A stretch of 64,000 nt of DNA from Prionace glauca. Taxonomy: Eukaryota > Chordata > Chondrichthyes > Carcharhiniformes > Carcharhinidae. Of the stretch, positions 32,837 to 43,750 are shown piece after piece (the stretch's first letter is position 1; each line of letters opens with the position of its first letter). The stretch covers positions 59,712,515-59,776,514 of the forward strand of contig CM075760.1 of the NCBI GenBank assembly GCA_037974335.1, written 5' to 3'. A program made the translations under genes and the position numbers. The notes beneath the pieces were generated by a model. That model searched no databases, was not told the DNA's origin, and was given only the letters and a program-made list of their open reading frames with translations.

Positions 32837-33189
32837 GGTTCCAATCTGAGCTCCAGAATTAGGAAGAGTGATCTCTGTCTGAACGGGACCTAGAATTTGA
32901 GAAATTGAAAGCGTTAGCAAGGTGTGATGCGATTGGCTGGGATTTATTTTCCTCGCCCATTTTTATATCTGCAAAAAGTCACTCACTGCAGAAGGCGACT
33001 GTGATGTTTGGTAAGTGATCAGAGAGCGCCCTCCCGTGGACAGTGCAACAATATTAGGAACAGACGCAGGACAAAGAGCCCAGATATGTATATAGTCTGA
33101 GAAAGAAAAAGACCAAGAAATATCTCGTACAGGTACAATACGAGGAAGAGGAAATATCCGTTCCACATCCACACTATTAATACCCCTTT

Positions 33190-33335
33190 GGGTTTTAAGG
33201 CTTCAAGAAAGTTATCTCTCGATGTTCGAAATTCAGTAGATACAAATCCAGCATCAGTACCCTTCTGCTCATCCAGAAAACCCGCTCATATCTGGTAATA
33301 CCGTAGCAAACCTTCTCTGGACATTTTCTGTTGTT
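33190..33335 (-). mobile_element. CR1-like fragment shared with 15690-15850
   Basis: Minus-strand LINE text (ATATCTGGTAATACC is a plus-strand landmark) that abuts pseudo-V15 directly. Confidence 0.55.
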
Positions 33336-33422
33336 TTGCACAAAGGAAACAAAACAGGAATTTCTAAATATCGCCGGAACCCTTCTCTCTGACAGCGCCG
33401 TGTATTTCTGTGCCAGGAAGCC
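33336..33422 (+). pseudogene. Pseudo-V15: 3' stub of a TCR V exon
   Basis: Only the end of FR3 is left: SDSAVYFCARKP. It is preceded by LINE sequence. Same family as pseudo-V4 and pseudo-V6. Confidence 0.7.
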
Positions 33423-33462
33423 CACACTGGTGCAGAGATACAGCGAACCCCGGACAAAAACC
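33423..33462 (+). other. RSS of pseudo-V15 (24-bp spacer)
   Basis: Heptamer CACACTG, a 24-bp spacer and nonamer ACAAAAACC. Both elements look usable although the V exon is a stub. Confidence 0.75.
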
Positions 33463-33489
33463 CCAGACTGGGAGTTCCAGTCAGTGATC

Positions 33490-33935
33490 AGCAGAGGGCG
33501 CGCCCGCACTGATAAACAGAAACAGTTATTTCGGCTGAGTTCAGGCTGTTACTAAAATAACACAACACAACATTCAACATGAGCCGATGAGCAGTAACAG
33601 AGGAATTGCATTAGGTTTGTTCTAACTATCATTTATACTGCAAATCAATTTATTACGCCCTCACTCACGTTTTGTATTTTCATGATATCACAGCATAGTA
33701 TCTATATGATTAGAACGTGTTGTTGGTTGAGACACAGTTTGTAGAAAATGAATACATTTCACAATGTACCGATTACACTCTTTAGTTAAATCGATGATTA
33801 TTTTCCTTTCGACTGAGTGTTCAGCTCTGTTTCTGTTGCCGCCTGTTCTTTTGCCTCTCTTTGTCTCCCTCTGTAGTATGTCTACAGATCTGCAACTGTT
33901 CCCGTCTAGTTTATACTTTATTTACTTACTGTCAC
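33490..33935. other. Spacer after pseudo-V15
   Basis: No gene or repeat recognised. Confidence 0.35.
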
Positions 33936-33939
33936 ACGT

Positions 33940-34215
33940 GTGCTTACATTAACACTGCAATGAAGTTACTGTGAAAATGTCCTCGTCGCCACACTCTGGT
34001 ACCTGTTTGGGTACACTGAGGGAGAATTTAGCACGGCCAATGCAACTAACCAGCACGTTTTTGAACTGTGGGAGGAAACCGGAGCACCCGGAGAAAACCA
34101 CGCAGACACGGGGAGAAGGTGCAGACTCCACACCGACAGTGATCCGAGGTTCAGATTGAGCCCGGCTCGCTGCCGCTGTGATGCATCAGTGCTAACCAAT
34201 GCGCCACGGTGCCGC
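33940..34215 (-). mobile_element. HE1-like SINE
   Basis: Minus-strand copy with tRNA-like head at 34160-34215 and mid-section TTGAACTGTGGGAGGAAACC. Its tail begins TTAACACTGCAATGAAGTTACTG, a variant not seen in the other copies here. Confidence 0.7.
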
Positions 34216-34219
34216 TCTG

Positions 34220-34490
34220 ACCCGTTTGATTCACTGTATGATCATCCATTTCCCTTGCTGTCCCCGTCTCTCCCTCATTTATCTCAATGTCGGCCTACTA
34301 TTTATCTCCCTGTCACTGCCTCATTTCTGTCATTTCCTTTCCTCGTGTTTATCTCTCCGCATTTCCACCTGTTCCTTTCTACCTATCTTTCTTCTTCTAT
34401 CACTATGCCGGCCTTTGATTCACTCACTACCTTTCCATTCGTTTATCTCCATTTCTTAGCTTGTATGTTTCTTTGTTGCTGCATTTGTGT
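34220..34490 (+). repeat. Pyrimidine-rich low-complexity tract
   Basis: Degenerate CT-rich text resembling 27890-28170 and the complement of 12118-12410. All three lie near V pseudogenes or their relatives. Confidence 0.55.
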
Positions 34491-34714
34491 CTCTCAGGGG
34501 ATCTGCATCCAAATCCATATATTGTTTTATTCATAGTCACAACCCTAGGAAATCTACCGTTCAGAAAGAAGGGTTCAGTGTGAACAGGTCACGCACATGA
34601 CAATGAGATTAATGTTCTTGAGAAGCCGTCACAAGCCGACATAAAGGATAACAAAAACATTCAACGTGAGAGATTTAAACCGATCAAGTAAAACTGCAAC
34701 CATCCGGGGACTCT

Positions 34715-35045
34715 GGGTTTGTATTCGAAGGAGATTAGAGGGATGAAGGGGGACCTCTTTGAAACTTATAGAATACTGAAAGGCCTGGATATAGTGGGTG
34801 CGAGGAAGATGTTTCCATTAGTAAGAGAGACAAGGATCCGAGCGCACAGCCTCAGAGTAAAATGACGGCCCGTTTGAATCTAGATATAGAGGAATTTCTT
34901 CAGCCAGAGGGTGGTGAATCTGCGGAATTCCTTTCCTCAGAAAGCTGTGGAGGCTCGGTCATTGAGTTTATTCAAGACAGAGATCGACAGGTTCCTGATT
35001 GGTGAAGGGATCAAAGATTATGGTGACGGGGTGGGAGAATGGGGT
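34715..35045 (+). mobile_element. CR1-like LINE 3' fragment
   Basis: Decayed RT C-terminus (GGAGATTAGAGGGATGAAGG, then TTCTTCAGCCAGAGGGTGGT). A related scrap at 55815-55920 precedes the V17 block, so this piece belongs to the shared duplicate. Confidence 0.6.
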
Positions 35046-35064
35046 TGAGAAACCCCACAGGGGC

Positions 35065-35580
35065 GTCACTGTGGCACAGTGATTAACATCGCTGCCTCAC
35101 AGCGCCAGGGACCCGGGTCCGATTTCAGTCTCGGGTGACTGTCTGTACGGAGATTCTCCCCATGTCTGCGTGGGTTTCGTCCAGGTGCTCTGGTTTCCTC
35201 TCACAGTCCGAAAATATGCGGGTTAGGTTGGTTGGCAATGACAAGTTGACCCGAGCGACAGGGAGTTAGCAGGGTAAATATGTGGCGCTACTGGGATGGA
35301 GCCTGGGTGGGGTTGAATCGTTGGATAGAACCCTACAGTGCAGAAGGAGGACATTTGGCCTATGAAGCCTGCACCGGCAACAATCCCACCCAGGTCCTGT
35401 GCTAGTCCCATAACCCCACATATTTAGCTCCTAATCCTCCTGACATTAAGGGGTAATTTAGCGTGGCCAATCAACCTAACCCGAACATCTTTGTCGTGCT
35501 CGGTTCAGGATTGAGGAAGGTTCAGACTCGATGGGCCGAATGGCCTCCTTGTGAACTGTAGTGATGTTATGATTCTGTAG
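35065..35580. mobile_element. Two opposed HE1-like SINE pieces
   Basis: A plus-strand head and body (35065-35325) meets a minus-strand tail and body (35325-35500). Both also precede V17 and, inverted, flank V3. Confidence 0.65.
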
Positions 35581-35916
35581 GGAATTTAAACATTTCGGCC
35601 GTGATTGAATGGTGCAATGGACAGGATGGGCCGAATGGCCTAACTCTGCTCCGATATCTTATCAGCGAAGCTGATTCTTCCCTCACACCACACACTCAGT
35701 GACTACCTCCACTTTCAGACATTTAATACAGTGGTTAAAGAGCTTCAGCCCATCACTGAAACTCATTGAAATCTTATCTCAATCTATGACGGGTAGATTG
35801 TAAATTGTTGATTGGATGGGAAGTTTGAGATCAGAAAGTGACGTTAAAAACAGATTCTGTTCCGGCAGAGCTTGGAGTTTTAAAGGTTAGTCACAGCCCT
35901 GGGCTCTGCAGCCGCC

Positions 35917-38165
35917 ATGGAGTTCCTCACTGTCTGCACTGTGTTCGGGCTGTTTCTTATCAGTAAGGATGACTCCAATCTGGTTAAATGTTATCGCGAT
36001 CTGAAACATTAACTCTGCTTCTCTGCAGTGATGTTTCCTGTCGATGCTGAGTAATTCCGCCTTTATTTATTTTTACTTCATCATTCCAGTTCTGTCGCTT
36101 GGAGTGTAAAGTGTTAATATCATTTCAGCAGCACATCCAACATACCATTCTTTTTTTCTTCTTCTTGAACACGTTCCAGATCCGAGTGATGGAGATTCTG
36201 TTTCTCAGCCTCAGTCTTTAAAGAGGAGAGAAGGTGAAACGGTGACTATCGGATGTACCTACAGCACTTCGGTGTTCACGCAAGGGGACAGGAATGTAGC
36301 TGAGGAGGACACTGGGGTGCAGGGGTGTGAAATAGATAGTATTGCAGTTGATACGGGGGATGTGCTGGATATTTTAGAGGGATTGAAAATAGATAAGTCC
36401 CCTGGTCCAGATGGGATTTACCCTAGGATTCTTTGGGAGGCAAGAGGGGTGATTGCGGAGCCTCTGGCTCTGATCTTCAGGTCGTCGTTAGTCTCTGGTA
36501 TAGTACCAGAAGATTGGAGGACAGCAAATGTTGTCCCATTGTTTAAGAAGGGGAGAAGGGACTTCCCTGGGAATTATTGACCGGTGAGTCTTACTTCTGT
36601 GGTGGGTAAGGTTTTGGAAAGGATTATCAGAGACAGGATTTATAGTTATTTGGAAAGTAATGAGTTGATTAGAGACAGTCAGCATGGTTTTGTAGCGGGT
36701 AGGTCATGCCTTACTAACCTTATCGAGTTCTTTGAGAAAGTGACCAAGGAGGTGGATAGGGGTAAGGCAGTTGATGTGGTGTATATGGATTTTAGCAAGG
36801 CGTTTGATAAGGTTCACCATGGTAGGCTTCTGCAGAAAATGCAGATGTATGGGATTGGGGGTGATCTAGGTAATTGGATCAGGAATTGGCTAGCAGATAG
36901 GAGACAGAGAGTGGTGGTTGATGGGAAATATTCGTCATGGAGTTCGGTTACAAGTGGTGTGCCTCAGGGATCTGTTTTGGGGCCACTGCTGTTTGTAATT
37001 TTTATTAATGATCTGGATGAGGGTATAGTTGGGTGGATTAGTAAGTTTGCTGATGACACCAAAGTCGGAGATGTGGTAGATTGTGAGGAAGGGTGTCATA
37101 GTTTGCAGGATGACTTAGAAAGGTTGCAGAGCTGGGCTGAGAGGTGGCGGATGGAGTTTAATGTGGAGAAGTGTAAGGTAATTCATTTCGGTAGGAATAA
37201 CAGATGTGTTGAGTATAGTGCTAACGGGAGGACTTTGAATAGTGTGGAGGAGCAGAGGGATCTAGGTGTATGTGTACATAGATCCCTGAAAGTTGGGAAT
37301 CAAGTAGATAAGGTTGTTAAGAAGGAATACGGAGTTTTGGCGTTTATTGATAGGGGGATTGAATTTAGGAGTCGCAGCGTCATGATGCAACTGTACACAT
37401 CTCTGGTGCGGCCGCACTTGGAGTTTTGTGTGCAGTTCTGGTCCCCACATTACAGGAAGAATGTAGCGGCTTTGGGGAGGGTGCAGAGGAGGTTTACCAG
37501 GATGTTGCCTGGTATGGAGGGGAGATCCTATGAGGAGAGATTGAGAGATTTGGGGTTGTTTTCGCTGGAAAGAAGGCGGCTAAGAGGGGATCTCATTGAA
37601 ACATATAAGATGATTAGAGGTTTAGACAGGGTAGATAGTGATAGCCTTTTTCCTAGGATGGAGAAAGCTAGCACAAGGGGGCACGATTTTAAATTAAGGG
37701 GGGGTAGTTATAGGACAGATGTCAGGGGTAGGTTCTTTACCCAGAGGGTGGTGAGGGACTGGAATGCCCTGCCAGCTGCAGTTGTAAATGCACCTAGTTT
37801 GGGGGCGTTTAAAAGATCTGTGGATAGGTATATGGATGAAAAGGAATTGGTTTAGGCTAGTGGGTCATTGTTTTGTAACTGGTCGGCGCAACATCGTGGG
37901 CCGAAGGGCCTGTTCTGCGCTGTAATGTTCTATGTTCTATGTTCACTACAGCAAGTGACTACATCTTATATTGGTACAGACAGCAACCACAGAAAGATTT
38001 GCAGTTCATTATATTGAAAAGGTCCTGGAATACAGAAGAAGACAGAGGGGAAGGTTTTGGATCCCGTTTCTCTGCTGAACTCCAGACCTCGGCTAAATTA
38101 ACTACTTTAACCATCTCGAGCCTGCAGCTGACTGACGCTGGCCGCTATTACTGCGCTTTCAGACT
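35917..38165 (+). pseudogene. V16: TCR V segment split by a LINE
   Basis: Exon 1 is 35917-35962 (MEFLTVCTVFGLFLI, donor GTAAGG). Exon 2 begins at 36180 (PSDGDSVSQPQSLKRREGETVTIGCTYST). It is interrupted after 36268 in CDR1 by a 1.68-kb CR1-like LINE, and resumes at 37945 (TASDYILYWYRQQPQKD ... DAGRYYCAFRL). The two halves together would make a regular V domain with both cysteines, and no other stop was noticed, so the insertion appears recent. The segment cannot encode a V domain as it stands. Confidence 0.88.
36269..37944 (+). mobile_element. CR1-like LINE inside V16, young and 5'-truncated
   Basis: Encodes most of a CR1-clade reverse transcriptase in one frame (about 36293-37855). It contains KSPGPDGIYPRIL, VVPLFKKG, a PVSLTSVVGKVLERI block, [39 protein letters not shown] and an intact catalytic FADDTK. 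One internal TGA at 36578-36580 stands where this family has CGA (NYRPVSL), a simple CpG change. The endonuclease and first reading frame are absent. The 3' end has the 8-bp type repeat (TTCTATG units). Three bases (ACT) occur at both junctions, a possible short target duplication. It is the best preserved LINE in the window. Confidence 0.92.
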
Positions 38166-38204
38166 CACAGTGATAGAAATCAGTCTCACCCCCGAAGAAA
38201 AACT
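38166..38204 (+). other. V16 recombination signal (23-RSS)
   Basis: Heptamer CACAGTG, a 23-bp spacer, nonamer AGAAAAACT. Still apparently usable although the V exon is broken. Confidence 0.85.
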
Positions 38205-38219
38205 GCTTTTCAGCTAATA

Positions 38220-40660
38220 TTGGGTGCTCCAGGCTGTTGAGGTTTGTGTGGAGAATCGCAGAAAGTAACAGTCAGATTGAACAGCGGCGATGTCAGCCGC
38301 TCAGACACACACCACGAGGAAGCCACATTAACCTCGGATCAAACTGTCACCCAATTCAATCCAGGATCGGCTGAGACAACACACAGCAGAATCCCATCAG
38401 ACTGAAAGGTTAATCAGCGAAAGAGAGAAAGAGCAGCTACCAGTTAAAGAGTTTGTGTTTCGTTTCCAATTGTTATTTTCTTCAATTCAGGCTTGTCTGG
38501 GAAGATCAGTTTCACCAAATAAAGGTTCCTCAGATTTAAAAATGTTTCAAAGCTGCCGGACAGCAGCTCATAGATTCCGGAGCTGTGAAATTTAACCCGG
38601 GAATGGGACGATAGAAAAGGGGGCGGGGCGGTAGGGGATATCTCCGGCTGACAAAGAGAGTGATGAAGATGAGGTTGAGGAAGTGAACACAAGATAGAAC
38701 AGGTGGGGAAAAATGTATGTCTAAAAACTGTTCAATCTGAGAACCGAGAAATAAGCAGCGATCAAAATAATGCAGCAGGTCAAAGAATGTGACTGTAAGG
38801 TAGGGTCTGAGCAAGATACAAATGTAAACTGGTGATAACTTGAAAGATATGTTTCCCTATCCCTGTGCATACTTCCTGTTAAAAACCTGAGCAATGTTCC
38901 TATGCAGGTGAGTGTGGCCCAGTCTTTGCATCAGCTCAACGGCTCCCTATATTCAATGCTGCAATATCTGAGATGTTTAGCCATGGAGCTGTTTTAGGAA
39001 TCCTTCAGTGGATCAGCCCTGTCATTGTCTGGTTCCTCTGGTTAATATCTACGAAATTTCAAAGACTATGTGGCTGAATGAGACCTCTGTAGAGCATCGG
39101 CTCAGTGCTCGCTAACTCTCCATGTCTAAACGTTTGATCAACTGTGCTATGCAGGCAAGTATATCCTTACCCCCTAAGCTGTACACTTCCAAAATCACCC
39201 AATGCGCCGATACATTTCGAGAGAGCTATAAAAGTCATTGACATAGGCAAGGGTGAGATTGAGCGGAATGATACAGAGACAATCCAACTGAGGGTCAAAG
39301 ATGAACGCGGCCTGAGAGCAGTGAATGATGCAGAGACACAGCAAGGAAGGGCATTGCTACAGATGAGTATTTATAAATACAGACATACATTAGAGGAGGC
39401 TGTGGTGCAGTGGTATTTTAAATGGGCGAATCCCTATTTTGAAACAGTGATACCTAGTTATAGATTTACCCAGATGACGAACTATTCTCTTCACATCCGC
39501 CTTGTCAAGACCCCTTTGTATTTTATACATATCAATCAAGTAGCCTACTCTTACTCTGAATTCCAGCGGCTATGACTTTGTCTCTCTAACCTTTCCTCAT
39601 GAAACAATTCGGCCTTAAAAACAAAGCTTGAATGCCAGAAATTTACACGGATACACAGAATGGAAGACTAAACCTTAATGAAACTCAAGGTTACACACAC
39701 ACAAACTGAGAACTGCTCACTGTTACCAAGGATATATAGGGAATCTGGGGATTCTGAAGAGAATGCGGCGAAAAAAATAGGAAATAACATCAAATAAAGA
39801 GGTAACAATGAACAGAGAAGGCAACAGGGGAAAGAGAAAGCAGTTAATGGCAAAACAAGAAAAGTTATGAAATAGTAAAATTTAGATAGCTGAATGACAA
39901 GAAATGATGATCATCCTCAGATTTTGCTTTTATTCTGTCTAAAATGCCTGGGTCCAAAACTGTTCCAAACTGTTCCACTATTCCAAATGTAGTCTCCACA
40001 AAACCCTGAATTACTGTAACAAGACTGCAAACATTTCAAGACTTAACTCCGTGCTCAAGGCTGGAAGGAGAGTGTGACAGTGGATAATTCGCACTGTGTA
40101 CATTCCCGACATCAGTAACTGGATCAGGAAGATAGGACATCTCTGTCTCTTTGTACTGTCTTTTTAAAGCTCCATCTCCTCTCAATGCCGTGTGTAATAT
40201 ATTTGCTTTCCCTGCTTTCCAGGCAAAGCTCGGGTTCACCAACTGTCTGTGTCTATATCAAGTAGCTAACTGACCCTGGGAGCTGGACAGCCAGAGGGAG
40301 CTGAATGAGAGGAAGCGACAGAAACAGAAAGAGAATTGACATAACAGTGTTTCGTAATGACTTGTGCCAGTTGCTCTCCGTGATGAATGCCTGCAGTGTG
40401 TTACCCTATAAGTTTCACAAAGGCCGCAGTGATGAGTTTGTTGTGGGTTGGAAACTGCAAGTGTCACATAAGCAGCTCACTGTCTATTTCATGTTCCAGC
40501 TAAGAGGATTCGCTGCTTTCATTGGCTGAAGCAATCACTTGTGTGTGATATAAACATGACAATTTGAAGGATAAACTTGCATTTGGTGAATAAAAAACAC
40601 GAAATAAAATAAAAAGCAGGTGATTCGTGGATAAATTAATATTGTAAACAGGTTGGATCA
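38220..40660. other. Arm-B sequence 3' of V16
   Basis: Mirror of arm A. The LINE scrap at 39405-39605 matches 9240-9440. No gene recognised; open frames here (such as 39144-39575) coincide with counterparts in arm A only through shared ancestry. Confidence 0.4.
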
Positions 40661-40663
40661 CAT

Positions 40664-40735
40664 TCCCTGGTGGTCCAGTGGTTATGATTCGGCGCTCTTA
40701 CCACCCCAGTCCGGGTTCGATTCCTGGTCAGGGAA
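40664..40735 (+). tRNA. tRNA-Glu-like gene with CTT anticodon, suspect
   Basis: A 72-nt tRNA-Glu scaffold: acceptor TCCCTGG pairs with TCAGGGA, with GTGGTTATGATTC in the D-arm and GGTTCGATTCC in the T-loop. The loop CTCTTAC gives anticodon CTT, which reads Lys codons, where Glu would need CTC or TTC. Two of five anticodon-stem pairs are broken. It is probably a decayed tRNA-Glu(CTC). It is the inverted-duplicate partner of 6148-6219. Confidence 0.6.
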
Positions 40736-41079
40736 TGTAAATTTATTGCTGTACAACAATCCTGCGTTACTTCTAGTTCGGTCGGAATCAGTACCAGAGC
40801 GATGTCTTCTTTAGCATCTGACTTGGAAATGTCACATGTAAAGAACAAAAAAGAAGAGAGCAATCGGCTGCAAAGCGCTGATGGTACAAAACGCTGATGC
40901 GGGTTAAAATCTGGCTGTTAATGGGGTAAATTTTATTGTTTCTACTGACACAAATATCTCTCTGATCTGGGTCCAAATCTCGGGCTCAATTACAAGTAAA
41001 AGTTCAATTGAATGCAGCAGTAAACTCTTTCAACGCCAATGAAGTGGAGGTGGTTTTCACTCAGAAACAGTAACTGTGA

Positions 41080-42240
41080 GATTAGCAGCGCAGGTTGGAG
41101 AAAGACTCAGTTTGTGCCGTGACGCTGCCGGAGGAATGGAGAGCTGGAGGTCACCCAGAAAAGCAGCAAAGTTCAAAAACAATGGCGCCCAATGTGGGAC
41201 TGACAAGGGAACAGTCTGTATATGTGAATGCAGTAAGAGATTTAAACAAGTAATTTTGATTTACTTGTAATTCAGAGATTTAAACAAACAATTCTGATTT
41301 AAACAAGAATTTTCTAATTTTAAAATGAATGTCAGCTGTATTTTTAAAAGGAATTGTAATCTTTAGCCAAAGTTACACTGATTTTAAGGTTAACTTGGAT
41401 GATAAAGTATAATCTTTAACTGACAACGGTTCTCTGTAACACAATCCCCTATAAACACAGGAGATGGCTGTGGTGTCCGCTCTGAACTTCAAGTGGATGT
41501 CACCTCAGAATTCATCCCCCGCCCCCCGCAGACCGTTGTCACTAAGAGTTTCCAAACTCCACTCCCCAAAAAAGCATGCTTTACAATCTCCTTTCACAAT
41601 AATGCTTTCCATGAGTGGCTTGCATTTTGAAATCCAGACCAGATTTTCCAAATGACTCACTTAAACAAAGCTTCCACTCTGAACTCGTGGGTTGTGGATG
41701 TGATGTCTTTCTTGAAGGTCATTCTACACAGTCCCTTACGCCAATTTTCTGTGTTGGGTCTTAGCCTGTCTCGAGCTCCCGTGATCATACATATTGATTT
41801 TTTTTTCATTTAGCAGAAAATATAGACTGGAGAAAAGTCATTTTCAAAGGTATTTTTCCAGAAAAGCCTGGGCTTATGTGACATGCATTTGAACACAGCT
41901 GCCAAGAGTGTAGGCTGTCGACACATTTTTATCAAATTTGAGCAAACATGCACTTGTATTATTCATGGGACAGTAAACTTTGTGGATGAATTACCTCCCT
42001 GAAAGCCCCTCTTCCATCTTCTAGCTTCATACTGAAGTCTTGGCTCTTCTGCGCGAAATTCAATATTTTGTTCCAGTTTTTGGTCTGGTCTTTAATTTGC
42101 ATGACACACTCCGTCACCCTGTTTAGGAGTAAAGTTGTCCTGGCAATAGTAGGGGAGGATGCAAAGGGATTTTCCCCCATTCCCTTCCTTGACATGTGGA
42201 ATGAAATTAGAAATTTCTGGAAGATGTGGGTGACACCATT
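41080..42240. other. Spacer between arm B and the receptor exon
   Basis: No gene recognised. Frames at 41076-41270 and 41464-41655 lack motifs. Confidence 0.35.
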
Positions 42241-42244
42241 CTTC

Positions 42245-43146
42245 TTATCTTTTAATGAAATGGAGAATTGGAGTAAATGAATTCATCAGCACATTCTTCA
42301 ACTGCTGCCTGAACTTCGTCTGGGTGACGGCATAAATTCCAGTGTTGGTGCAGCAACTCAGGAGCTGAAGCATGAAGGCCAGTTCCATCACAAAGCCATC
42401 GAGAAATACCGCGTTATATCCCAAATTGAACATACGCTTCCATACCGAATAAAACATTAACACTGACCATAACAGGATGAAATTGGCTGAGATAACAAAT
42501 AGCAAAATGATGGATTTCCTTCGACTTTCCATCTCTGTGTCTTTGGGACTCTCCCCACTGCTTTGAGCCCGAAGTCTCCTGCGGGCTCTGCTGCTCACTA
42601 AAATGTGCCTGACAGTGAAAACATTAAACAACAGAATCAGTACAAATGGGACACACGGGGTTAGAATGTTGTGGGCGAACTCGACTGTGCCCCAGACTGG
42701 GGATAACAGAACAGTGCCTGTTACCTCACAAAACCAGGGGTCATTCAAGAGCACATACCGACCCAATAACATAAAACACCAGAAAATGTTCTTTAAACAG
42801 CTCAGCATCGTCACTGTTCCCAGAACCACCACTGCCGTTTTCTCACTGCAATATTTCTTTTTCAGTTTCTGGCAGCAAATGGCCACAAATCGATCAAAGG
42901 TGAAACTGACAGTGAACCAGACAGAACAGTCAGTGGCTGCATAAAGCAGGGCGGCGTGGATGTTACACACATAGATATACCACAGGAAAAGAACATGCTC
43001 CTCAAAAACAATCGGAATCTGTCTCATTATCAAGTCGAGAATGATAACCAATAGATCTGCCAAAGCCATGGCCACCAGGTAAGAAGTGACACATCTGGAG
43101 AGACCACAGTTTTAACGGATGAGGATAACAATCGTTACGATGTTCA
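42245..43146 (-). pseudogene. GPR139-like receptor exon 2 with in-frame stop
   Basis: Large second exon of a class A GPCR of the GPR139-like kind, found in multiple copies in cartilaginous fishes. The acceptor TTTACAG ends at 43147. The protein reads NIVTIVILIR, a stop (TAA, 43114-43112), then NCGLSRCVTSYLVAMALADLLV (TM2), SFTFDRFVAICCQKLKKKYC (TM3 and the DRF box), ILTPCVPFVLILLFNVF (TM5) and RRKSIILLFVISANFILLW (TM6). TM7 ends CCTNTGIYAV where the family has CCINPFIYA, so the NPxxY motif is damaged. The stop lies before TM2, and initiation at the later Met would lose TM1. The likely first exon is at 54015-54426. Confidence 0.8.
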
Positions 43147-43404
43147 CTGTAAAGAAGGGAAATAAATAATTAATTCACACATCAGGCCGGAAACAAAATA
43201 AGTTTGAATGAGGGGATTTTGAGATTTTCTGATGTGTTAATGTATTTTTTGATGAATTGAAGTCAATGAACCTGGAACAACCAATGGGATGGTCTGTGCG
43301 ACACAGGAAGGAAATATTTAACATCAAAAACTGGAGGAGAGAAAGGGCAGGAGGCAATAGTGGTAACTGGCAGTGCAGGGTGATGGGGTGCTCAGCAGAG
43401 ACAT

Positions 43405-43740
43405 TGATCATAGAAACATAGATACTCGGAGCACGAGTAGGCCATTCGGCTCTTTGAGCCTGCTTCTCCATTGATTATGATCATGGCTGATCATTCAACT
43501 CAGTAGCTTGATCCTGCCATTCCCTCTTTCCTTTCATCCCCTTCGCACCAAGAGCTATGTCTAACTCCTGTTCGAAAACACACAATGTTTTGGCCTCAAC
43601 TGCTTTCCATGGTACTGAATTCCACAGGCTTACCACTCTCTGAAATAATTTCCCCTCATCTCAGTCCTAAAAGGTTTACCCAGTATCTTCAGATGATAGC
43701 CCCTGGTTCTGGACGCCCCCACTATTGGGAACATCCTTCC
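43405..43740 (-). mobile_element. CR1-like LINE 3' fragment
   Basis: The plus strand shows the reverse of a CR1 3' end (GTAGGCCATTCGGCTCTTTG, GATCATGGCTGATCATTCAA). It resembles 62320-62700, another copy next to the second receptor gene. Confidence 0.65.
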
Positions 43741-43750
43741 TGCACCTACC

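Larger units (their letters stand above)
35065..41080 (-). repeat. Duplicated block, arm B (contains V16)
   Basis: Inverted copy of arm A. It differs by having a LINE inserted in its V exon and by lacking the 6990-8930 segment of arm A, the break being near 39900-39930. Its left 2.5 kb is also shared, in direct orientation, with 55830-57595. Confidence 0.8.

Noticed and set aside
39144-39575. 143-codon frame with a partial counterpart in arm A (9462-9704)
   Set aside because: The match is DNA-level shared ancestry of the inverted duplicate; the arm-A frame is shorter and no domain is recognisable.
43240-43320. Possible receptor exon 1 just upstream of 43146 (reverse of GTTGTTCCAGGTTCA)
   Set aside because: It resembles GVP plus a donor only with a one-base insertion and lacks the YYP motif; the exon at 54015 fits better.
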